DNA from: JAPLDB01 sp038230515
GTDB lineage: Bacteria > Bacteroidota > Bacteroidia > AKYH767-A > 2013-40CM-41-45
Assembly (NCBI GenBank): GCA_038230515.1
Contig: JBBRND010000014.1
Span: 1 to 64,000, forward strand
Direction of reading: 5' to 3'
Length of the DNA: 64,000 bases
Positions 46,169 to 53,742 of this stretch are shown piece by piece. Made by a program: the position numbers and the translations under genes. Numbering within the stretch: the first letter of the stretch is position 1; every line of letters begins with the position of its first letter. Below the pieces are notes generated by a model. That model worked only from the letters and a program-made list of their open reading frames with translations, was not told the origin of the DNA and did no database searches.

Positions 46169-46653
46169 CTTTGGCCAGCATTTTTTTCGAATAACTGTTA
46201 AAGAGTAACCAATAATTCTTTTCGGATTGAAAGCTATGCTCTCCCTTTCTTCACATCGTTAGCAATTTCTTTATGACGTTTTCATGGTACTGGCATCTGC
46301 AATTTAAGAAGTGGACATTCTTCTGGATAAAAAACAATAGGAATTATGCTCATCAGTTGAGGGAGCGCTTTCTTCGATTATATTTTTCAGGTACTCGGAA
46401 ATCACAGTGGCAACAACCAGTATGGCGGATCCTTTGATTTGTTTCAGCTCAAAATAATTCAGAAAGCTATCACACTTATTGTTTTTGCTTCATGAGCTAT
46501 TTTTATTTTCAAAACCGACAAGTTACTATAAAATTGTTTAGTCGGCTTTGTGTTTAGAATGAGTGAGTTACTATACTATTCGCTGAATAAAATTCCTTCG
46601 CAATTTGAAGGGAATCTTTATTTTCGCGACTCATTTCTTAAAACAAAAAACAG
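46169..46653. other. Intergenic region before the cyclophilin gene
   Basis: About 485 AT-rich bases without a convincing gene. It contains an inverted CCGAC/GTCGG pair (near 46511-46548), a hairpin ATTCCTTC-GCAATTT-GAAGGGAAT (46591-46614) and a near-consensus TATTTTCG box at 46619 that may be the -7 element of the cyclophilin gene. Confidence 0.45.
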
Positions 46654-47163
46654 ATGGTAGAAAACCCCAAGGTATTTTTTGATATTACGGCAGGCGGAGA
46701 AAAAATTGGCCGAATCGTTTTTGAATTACGTGCCGATGTAACTCCCAAAACAGCAGAAAATTTTCGTGCGTTGTGTACAGGAGAAAAAGGATTCGGATAC
46801 AAAGGATCACCTTTTCACCGCGTGATTACTTCCTTTATGTGTCAGGGGGGGGATTTTACAAATCGCAACGGTACGGGCGGAAAAAGTATTTACGGTAATA
46901 AATTTTCTGACGAAAACTTTACACTCAAGCATACTGAACCGGGATTGCTTTCGATGGCAAATGCAGGACCCAATACAAACGGATCGCAGTTTTTCATTAC
47001 TACAATTCCTACTCCTTGGCTTGACGGCAATCATACCGTATTTGGAAAAGTGATTGAAGGAATGGATGTGGTAAAAAAAGTAGAATTATTCGGCAGTAGT
47101 AGCGGAGCAACTTCAAAAGAAATTCTTGTTGAAAATTGCGGGGAACTTCCGCAAACAAACTGA
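46654..47163 (+). CDS. Cyclophilin-type peptidyl-prolyl isomerase, eukaryote-like
   Basis: A 169-residue cyclophilin without a signal peptide. It starts MVENPKVFFDITAGGEKIGR and contains TAENFRALCTGEKGFGYKGS, FHRVITSFMCQGGDFTNRN, NGTGGKSIYGNKFSDENF, LSMANAGPNTNGSQFFITT and TPWLDGNHTVFGKVIEGMDV. The catalytic Arg of FHR, the Phe and Gln of FMCQGG and the Trp of PWLDG are all present. The CTGEKGFGYKGS loop is typical of eukaryotic cyclophilin A and absent from most bacterial Ppi proteins. It is predicted to be cytoplasmic and to isomerise Xaa-Pro bonds. Confidence 0.93.
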   Translation: MVENPKVFFDITAGGEKIGRIVFELRADVTPKTAENFRALCTGEKGFGYKGSPFHRVITSFMCQGGDFTNRNGTGGKSIYGNKFSDENFTLKHTEPGLLSMANAGPNTNGSQFFITTIPTPWLDGNHTVFGKVIEGMDVVKKVELFGSSSGATSKEILVENCGELPQTN

Positions 47164-47215
47164 ATTGAGAAATAAATATTCAATTTTTAAAAACACCAAC
47201 TCAACCAAAACATCA

Positions 47216-50200
47216 ATGAAAAAATTTCTCTTTTCAGTTATCACTCTTACATCTTGCATTACAATACAATCATCCGCGCAACAGGAAGCCCGTCTGCTTC
47301 GTTTTCCTGCTGTCTCCGCATCTTCCATTGTGTTCACGTATGCAGGCGATTTGTATTCTGTACCGCGCACAGGAGGTCTTGCAAGAAAGATCACCACTGA
47401 TGTTGGTATGGAAATATTCCCTCGCTTTTCTCCAGATGGAAAAACCATTGCATTCACTGGCCAATACGATGGCAATACGGAAGTTTTTAAAATCCCTTCT
47501 GAAGGAGGTGTGCCTGTTCGTTTAACTTACACCGCCACTCTTGGTCGCGATGATATGAGTGACCGTATGGGGCCGAATAACATTGTGCTTACATGGAGAG
47601 ATGACAACAACATCGTGTATCGTTCGCGCAAAAAGGCTTTCAATGATTTTAAAGGACGGTTGTTTCTTGCAAACACGGGCGGTGGCTTGTCTGAAGAACT
47701 TCCTTTTTCAGTTGGAGGCGCAATGTCTTATTCCGCTGATAAAAAGAAGATAGCGATGAACAGGGTGTTTCGCGCTTTCCGCACATGGAAATATTACAAA
47801 GGCGGAATGGCTGATGATATCTGGATCTTCGATACTGAAACCAGACAGTGGGAAAACATCACCAACAATAATTCGCAGGACATTTGGCCAATGTGGTACG
47901 GGGATAAAATTTATTTCATCAGCGACCGAGACCGCATCATGAATCTTTTTGTGTACGACTTCAAATCGAAGATGACTTCGAAGTTAACCAATTACACTGA
48001 CTTCGATATAAAATTTCCTTCGCTAGGAACAGATGCGATTGCTTATGAGCAGGGAGGATATGTGCACGTATATGATTTGAAAACATCAACGGACTCTAAA
48101 ATTACCATCTCTATCTCTGATGACGCAGATGTCGGTCGCAACACATGGATTGATGCAAGCAAGTTCATTAACACAGCCGATGTTGGTGCAGACGGAAACC
48201 GAATCGTAATCAGCGCTCGCGGAGATGTTTGGACGCTTCCTGCAAAAACAGGAATCACAAGAAACTTAACGAAGAGTTCGTCAAGTCATGAGCGCGATGC
48301 ACAGTGGAGCCCTGACGGAAAACAAATTGCATACATCAGTGATGTAAGCGGTGAAACAGAAATTTATGTGATGAAACAAGATGGATCAGAACCTGCAAGT
48401 CAACTCACAAAAAATGGTGATACATATAAATATGCAATCACATGGAGTCCCGACAGCAAAATGATTTCATGGACTGATAACAAACTCCGTTTGTTTTATG
48501 TGAATGTAGAAACAAAAGAACAAGTGCTAGTTGATCAGGCGAAGACGGGAGAGTATGCAAGCAATTGGTTCAGTCCGGACAGTAAGTGGATCACTTTTAC
48601 AAAGCAGGATGACGACAACCGCTCAAAAATTTTTCTGTATGAAATTGCAACAAAAAAATCTACTGCTGTTACGGATGGCTGGTACAATTCATACAATGCG
48701 AGCTTTAGTGATGACGGAAAATATTTAGTGTTTGTTTCTGACCGTGACTTCAATCCGATATATTCCGCCACAGAGTGGGATCATGCGTATGCTGACATGT
48801 CGAAAGTGTATTTACTAACGCTTGCAAAAAATACTGCCTCACCTTTTGAACCGAAGAATGATGAGGTGAAGGCGAAAGAAAAGAAAGCAGATGATACCGA
48901 TTCGAAAAAGAAAGATGACAAGAAAAAAGACGATGCAAAAAAAAATGAAGTTGTAAAACCAATGGCTGTTGATCTCGATGGAATCAGCAACCGCATTGTT
49001 TCACTGGATGTGCCCGCAGGCAATTACAACAACGTGTATTGCATCGGTGAAATGGTGTATTACACTTTCAACTCCATGAAGTCAGAAAAAAATACAATGA
49101 AAGTTTTTGATCTCAAGGAGAAAAAAGAAACTGAACTCGGTGCAGTTGACTCCTACTCCGTTTCTGCTGACAATAAAAAGATGATGATCAGCAAGGACAG
49201 AAATTATTATGTAACTGATATTCCGAAAGCGAAACTGGATCTTGGCACTGCTGTTGATCTTTCAAATATGAAAGTGTATGTGGACCGCAAAGCAGAGTGG
49301 ACTCAAATCTACAATGAGTCGTGGAGGCAGATGCGAGATTTTTTCTGGGATTCTACCATGAGAGGTGTTGACTGGACTGCAATGAAGAAGAAATACGAAG
49401 TGTTGTTGCCTTATGTAAATTGCCGGTACGATTTAACTTACATTATTGGCGAATTGATTGGAGAATTGAGCACTGGGCACACTTACACCGGTGGTGGAGA
49501 TCTATCAAAGCCAACGCGCATACAAATGGGCTTGCTCGGTGCAGAACTTGCTCGCGATGCATCCGGTTATTATCAGATCAAAAAAATATTGAAAGGAGAA
49601 AACTGGGATGCGGGCACTCGCTCTCCGTTAATGGACATTGGCGTAAATGCAAACGAAGGAGATTTCATTGTTGCGGTGAATGGTGTCACAACAAAAGGCA
49701 TGAATGATATTTACGAGTCGCTTGTAAACACTGCCGGCAAACAGGTTGAACTTTCATTGAACTCGAAAGCAGAAGCAGCTGGCGCGCGAAGAGTTTTGGT
49801 TGTTCCTGTCGGCAGCGAAGCATCTTTGTATTACTACAACTGGGTTACTGACAACACGAAGAAAGTAAACGATGCCACCAATGGTGACGTGGGATACATT
49901 CACATTCCGAACATGGGAGTAGAAGGATTGAATGAATTTGTAAAACATTTTTATCCGCAACTCAACAAGAAGGCACTGATCATTGATGACAGAGGAAACG
50001 GTGGCGGAAATGTTTCTCCAATGATTATCGAGCGGTTGAGTCGCGAAATTGCAATGGTTGGCATTTCGCGTAACAATGTGCCTCAGCCCAATCCTTTCGA
50101 CATGCAGCTTGGACCAAAGGTTGTTTTGATTGATCAGTACTCTGCCAGTGACGGAGATATTTTCCCTTATCGTTTTAAAAAATATAAAATGGGAAAAGTA

Positions 50201-50491
50201 ATCGGTCACCGCACGTGGGGTGGAGTAGTAGGTATTCGCGGAACACTTCCTTTCGTTGATGGAGGTTTTTTAAACAAGCCGGAGTTCTCGCGTTATGATA
50301 CCGAAGGCAAAGAATGGATCATGGAAGGATACGGAGTTGATCCCGATATTTTTGTTGACGAGGATCCGTATCTCGAATACACCGGAGTTGATCAGCAACT
50401 CAATAAAGCCATTGAAGAAATAAAATCAGAGCTGAAAACAAACAAACAGGAACTTCCTCCGCCACCTCCTTATCCGAAGAAAAATAAATAG
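47216..50491 (+). CDS. Tricorn-like S41 protease
   Basis: A 1091-residue protein with a signal peptide (MKKFLFSVITLTSCITIQSS, cleavage after AQQ). It contains two TolB/WD40-like propellers (about 30-330 and 335-655), a Lys/Asp-rich linker at about 550-585, the C1 domain, a PDZ domain ('GVNANEGDFIVAVNGVTTKG') and a C-terminal S41 domain. The catalytic candidates are His755 (STGHTYTGGG) and Ser978 (SASDGDIFPYRF). The ATG at 47216 was chosen over a start at 47126 because it places the signal peptide at the N-terminus and avoids overlap with the cyclophilin gene. It is probably a periplasmic peptide-degrading protease. Confidence 0.9.
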   Translation: MKKFLFSVITLTSCITIQSSAQQEARLLRFPAVSASSIVFTYAGDLYSVPRTGGLARKITTDVGMEIFPRFSPDGKTIAFTGQYDGNTEVFKIPSEGGVPVRLTYTATLGRDDMSDRMGPNNIVLTWRDDNNIVYRSRKKAFNDFKGRLFLANTGGGLSEELPFSVGGAMSYSADKKKIAMNRVFRAFRTWKYYKGGMADDIWIFDTETRQWENITNNNSQDIWPMWYGDKIYFISDRDRIMNLFVYDFKSKMTSKLTNYTDFDIKFPSLGTDAIAYEQGGYVHVYDLKTSTDSKITISISDDADVGRNTWIDASKFINTADVGADGNRIVISARGDVWTLPAKTGITRNLTKSSSSHERDAQWSPDGKQIAYISDVSGETEIYVMKQDGSEPASQLTKNGDTYKYAITWSPDSKMISWTDNKLRLFYVNVETKEQVLVDQAKTGEYASNWFSPDSKWITFTKQDDDNRSKIFLYEIATKKSTAVTDGWYNSYNASFSDDGKYLVFVSDRDFNPIYSATEWDHAYADMSKVYLLTLAKNTASPFEPKNDEVKAKEKKADDTDSKKKDDKKKDDAKKNEVVKPMAVDLDGISNRIVSLDVPAGNYNNVYCIGEMVYYTFNSMKSEKNTMKVFDLKEKKETELGAVDSYSVSADNKKMMISKDRNYYVTDIPKAKLDLGTAVDLSNMKVYVDRKAEWTQIYNESWRQMRDFFWDSTMRGVDWTAMKKKYEVLLPYVNCRYDLTYIIGELIGELSTGHTYTGGGDLSKPTRIQMGLLGAELARDASGYYQIKKILKGENWDAGTRSPLMDIGVNANEGDFIVAVNGVTTKGMNDIYESLVNTAGKQVELSLNSKAEAAGARRVLVVPVGSEASLYYYNWVTDNTKKVNDATNGDVGYIHIPNMGVEGLNEFVKHFYPQLNKKALIIDDRGNGGGNVSPMIIERLSREIAMVGISRNNVPQPNPFDMQLGPKVVLIDQYSASDGDIFPYRFKKYKMGKVIGHRTWGGVVGIRGTLPFVDGGFLNKPEFSRYDTEGKEWIMEGYGVDPDIFVDEDPYLEYTGVDQQLNKAIEEIKSELKTNKQELPPPPPYPKKNK

Positions 50492-50502
50492 AGAATGCAA
50501 GG

Positions 50503-50580
50503 ATGGAATGTTGGAATGTTGGAATGACGGAAGACGTTGAATTGAGGCATTCCATACTTCTAACGTTCCATTATTCCTTT
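50503..50580. repeat. Imperfect palindromic intergenic repeat element
   Basis: The left arm contains three GGAATG words (GGAATGTTGGAATGTTGGAA), and the right arm (GGCATTCCATACTTC...CATTATTCC) is their degenerate reverse complement. It lies between the tricorn stop (50491) and the WG-gene promoter. It is similar in style to the element at 22488, though not the same sequence. Confidence 0.55.
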
Positions 50581-50584
50581 CAAT

Positions 50585-50592
50585 TATATTTG
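50585..50592 (+). promoter_or_regulatory. TAnnTTTG -7 element for the WG-repeat gene
   Basis: TATATTTG is an exact match, 34 bases before the ATG at 50626. It supports that start and a separate transcript from the protease gene. Confidence 0.65.
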
Positions 50593-50625
50593 CACAAAAA
50601 TCAGAAACTCAAAAATTAAATCATA

Positions 50626-51684
50626 ATGAAAAAGAAACTACAAATCATCGCAGCGCTTTTGCTTCTGCAAGTCAGTGCACATTCTCAAACTTACATCACC
50701 CAGGTAAGACCCGCAGGCAGCAAAACTTGGGGCTATGCAAATCAGAAAGGCGAATTAATTATTCCCGCCCAGTATGTAAAGTGTTATAAATTTTCTCCCG
50801 AAGGTCTTGCTGTCATTTACGATTCCAGAGCACATCAATATTCTTTCATCAATAAAAAAGGAGAAAAGCTAAATACTGAAATTAAGGAATTCAAACTGCG
50901 TGACGCAATGGGCTTCGATGTAGAAGGATTCAAAAACGGAATGGCATTGATGAAGCAAGGCACTAAGTGGGGCTACTTCAACACCAGCGGAAAAATTGCA
51001 ATCGCTGCAAAGTATGACGATGCAAATGATTTCAACGATGGATATGCAGCAGCCAAAGACGGTCGCAGATTTTTGGTGCTTGATAACAAAGGCGATGAAG
51101 CCGTTGTAGATGCAGAAAGTGTGGTGGAAGTAAAAGATTTTTCTGAAGATCTTGCTCCCTTCAAAACATCTTACAAAAGAGTCGGCTTCATCAGCACCAA
51201 CGGAAAAGTGGCCATACAGCCGCAGTACGAAAGCGTTGGTTATTTTACCAATGGTCTTGCATGGGCAAAAGTTCCCGGCAAAGGTGGCACTCTCGGCTAC
51301 ATCAACTCCAAAGGAGAATGGGTCATCAAGCCCCAGTTTGATGCCGGAAAAGATTTTGATAAAGAGAGCGGCCTCGCCCGTGTCAAAAACGGTAAGCGAT
51401 GGGCGTATGTAAACCGCGCAGGCGAACTCATGTATGTAACAGCGTCAGAATCCTGGGGCGATTTTTCCGAAGGACTTGCTGAAGGAAGGCAAGGAAAAAA
51501 ATATGGTTTTTTCAACAACAAAGGTGCCTGGGTTATTCAACCACAGTTCGATGCCACCCGCGATTTCAAAAACGGATATGCCGCAGCAAAAATCGGCAAC
51601 AAGTGGGGCATCATAAACAAAGAAGGCAAGTGGGTTATTCAGCCAACCTTTGACGGCATCAAAGACATGGAAGCGGTGAGGTAA
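50626..51684 (+). CDS. Secreted WG-repeat protein
   Basis: A 352-residue protein with a signal peptide (MKKKLQIIAALLLLQVSAHS). It is built of about 8-9 WG repeats of 40-45 residues, each with a WGYxNxxGE/WVIxPQFD pattern (TWGYANQKGELIIPAQY, KWGYFNTSGKIAIAAKY, TLGYINSKGEWVIKPQF, KYGFFNNKGAWVIQPQF, KWGIINKEGKWVIQPTF). WG repeats probably form beta-hairpins; the function is unknown. The 21-bp array C begins four bases after the stop codon. Confidence 0.9.
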   Translation: MKKKLQIIAALLLLQVSAHSQTYITQVRPAGSKTWGYANQKGELIIPAQYVKCYKFSPEGLAVIYDSRAHQYSFINKKGEKLNTEIKEFKLRDAMGFDVEGFKNGMALMKQGTKWGYFNTSGKIAIAAKYDDANDFNDGYAAAKDGRRFLVLDNKGDEAVVDAESVVEVKDFSEDLAPFKTSYKRVGFISTNGKVAIQPQYESVGYFTNGLAWAKVPGKGGTLGYINSKGEWVIKPQFDAGKDFDKESGLARVKNGKRWAYVNRAGELMYVTASESWGDFSEGLAEGRQGKKYGFFNNKGAWVIQPQFDATRDFKNGYAAAKIGNKWGIINKEGKWVIQPTFDGIKDMEAVR

Positions 51685-51687
51685 CAA

Positions 51688-52107
51688 GATTCATCCCGGA
51701 GGGTCGAAGATGTATCTTGAAGTATGAAAGTCTCGTCCAGGACGAAAAAAGCGCCATTTTTATTGAGCAAAGATTGATTCCGGGCTACCAAAGATTCATC
51801 CTGGAAGGTCGAAGATTCATTTTGGTGGATCGAAGATTCATCCTGGAGGGTTGAAGATGTAGCTTGAAGGGTGAAAGTATGATCCTGGGCGAAAAAAGCA
51901 TTGCTTTGGGGGGTTGAAGATTGGCCTTTAGATACCAAAGACTGATTTTGAGGATGCTGAAATGTATTTTGAATATGCTAAGATTGACTTCTGCTGACGG
52001 TGAGATTGGTTTTGGAGCTGGAAATTGACCCTTTAGCATGCAAAGATGGATTTTGAGGATGCTGAGATGACCTTTGAGGATGCTGAGATGTATTTTTACT
52101 ATGTTGA
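51688..52107. repeat. 21-bp tandem array C (20 units)
   Basis: Twenty consecutive units from the fourth base after the WG-repeat stop codon. The typical unit starts GATTCATCCTGGA (variants GATTGATTTTGG, GATGTATTTTGA, GATGACCTTTGA). All are 21 bases except one of 22 (51982-52003) and one of 20 (52025-52044), so the total length is exactly 420. Two minus-strand frames stay open across part of it (repeats such as RPSRMNL), as expected for a unit divisible by three. It lies between convergent genes. Confidence 0.88.
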
Positions 52108-52177
52108 GAAGTCCTCTGAACAAATTTTTGCTTGTTTTGGCGGAAAAATGATTTGGGGCATGACAGAACGGCTTGTT

Positions 52178-53617
52178 TTAGAGCTTAACTATCTTTTTTG
52201 TGATAAAAATTTTATTGGACTTGATTTTTAGAAAATAAATTCCGCTTTGTAATGGGGAGAGATTTATTTCCTGATCTGTTAAAAGTGTTTCTCTTTCAAA
52301 AAGTTTTTCTCCGATGGAGTTGAAAACGGAGATGGAAATTTTTTCGATTGAAGAAATTGAAGAGTGAAAAGAAATTTTGTTGGTGAAGGGGTTTGGAAAA
52401 ATTGAAAACTCATTGTGCTGTGCTCCTATTTCATTCGTAGAAGTGAAAACGGAATCTTCATTTAATTTTATTAGAAATCCATCAATAGAGTTTGTACTTG
52501 AGCCAATAAATTTTATTCCTGCAATTACAAATTTGTTGTCGTGTGTTTTGATTATTCTATTTGCTGTCCAATTAAAAAAGGAGTCACAATAGTATTCTAC
52601 ATCTGTAGCAACTCCTAAACCTGTACTTTTTATTAATAGCAAAGAGGAAGAAATCGGAGTGCATATTCCATAAGTATTACCGAAACTTATAATGTTGCCG
52701 TTATCATCATAAGCTGAAGACCGTAAAAAATAATCACCTACTCCTGTAATTGTTTCAGTCCAAAGTGTATCACCGTTATTATTTATTTTTACTAGATACC
52801 CCTTTGAGTAGTGAGGGGGTGATGAATAGTTAATATTACCTGTAATCAGGTAAGTACTATCTGCTGAAGTACTAATTATATCATAAGCTGCATCTGCATA
52901 AATAGTGGGACTCAAATACGAGTTCCAGATAGTTGAACCAGATGTATCACATTTAAAAATATTTATATCAGCTGCCGCGCCAAGTGTAAAACTATTTACT
53001 ACAATGTTTCCTTCGGGAGATTTAACAGCTCTACTTGCACCGTCAGCAGTGCTGAAGTTGAACCCCTTTTCCCAAATGTAATTGCCATTGGAATTAACTT
53101 TTATTAAGTAATCTCCAAAAGGTACTGTATTCCAATCACCACTTCGCCCTGTTGCGATGATGTCACCATTATCCAACTCAATTATTCCAGAAAGTATTGC
53201 CCAAAACCCTCTTTGTGTGTTGTACTGCCATTGCAAATTTCCGAGCGAATCAGTTTTAATAATATAAGGAGATGGGTGCATGTTTGTTTCAAAAGTTCCT
53301 GCGAGAAGAAAACCACCATCAGAACATTTTATTACAGCATCACAAAAATCATTTCCCGCGCCTCCAAAAGTTTTTTGCCATAAAAGATTTCCAGATGAAT
53401 CAGTTTTGAAAAGCCAAACATCTTCTCCACCTGCTCCAAGAGATGTTGTATATCCCGCGCAAACAAAACCGTAATCTGTATCTTCAAAAAAGTCGGAGAT
53501 TCTGTCTTCACTTCCGTTGTCGTAGAGTTTTGAAAATAAATTTGGAAGTGCAATCTGTGAAAAAACAGTTGCTGAAAAACAAGAGAGAAAAAACAATGTG
53601 AAGCAGAAATGTTTCAT
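52178..53617 (-). CDS. T9SS-secreted beta-propeller-like protein
   Basis: A 479-residue protein starting MKHFCFTLFFLSCFSATVFS (signal peptide). Residues about 25-370 form repeats with GxxWLFKTDSSGNLLWQKTF, IKCSDGGFLLAGTFE, IIELDNGDIIATGRSGDW and KSPEGNIVVNSF segments, the pattern of delta-60 or outer-membrane propeller repeats. The last 75 residues are a type A sorting domain (FSIFPNPFTNKISFH ... SGIYFLKIKS). The ATG at 53617 was preferred to an upstream in-frame start at 53692 because of the signal peptide. It is probably surface-exposed or released. Confidence 0.85.
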   Translation of the reverse strand: MKHFCFTLFFLSCFSATVFSQIALPNLFSKLYDNGSEDRISDFFEDTDYGFVCAGYTTSLGAGGEDVWLFKTDSSGNLLWQKTFGGAGNDFCDAVIKCSDGGFLLAGTFETNMHPSPYIIKTDSLGNLQWQYNTQRGFWAILSGIIELDNGDIIATGRSGDWNTVPFGDYLIKVNSNGNYIWEKGFNFSTADGASRAVKSPEGNIVVNSFTLGAAADINIFKCDTSGSTIWNSYLSPTIYADAAYDIISTSADSTYLITGNINYSSPPHYSKGYLVKINNNGDTLWTETITGVGDYFLRSSAYDDNGNIISFGNTYGICTPISSSLLLIKSTGLGVATDVEYYCDSFFNWTANRIIKTHDNKFVIAGIKFIGSSTNSIDGFLIKLNEDSVFTSTNEIGAQHNEFSIFPNPFTNKISFHSSISSIEKISISVFNSIGEKLFERETLLTDQEINLSPLQSGIYFLKIKSNKIFITKKIVKL

Positions 53618-53742
53618 CCTTTTTGATTGGCGGAAATAAAAGTAGCAATTATTTTTGCGGGCGCAAAGCAACCCGTTTTTTACTTTTCCCAATTCTCACC
53701 TCATTTATACCCTAATCACCACCCACTTTCTTCCCCCTCACT

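Noticed and set aside
51639..52123. Minus-strand reading frames through array C with repeats such as RPSRMNL
   Set aside because: Two frames are open over the same DNA and contain only the 7-residue repeat of the array. No independent evidence of translation.
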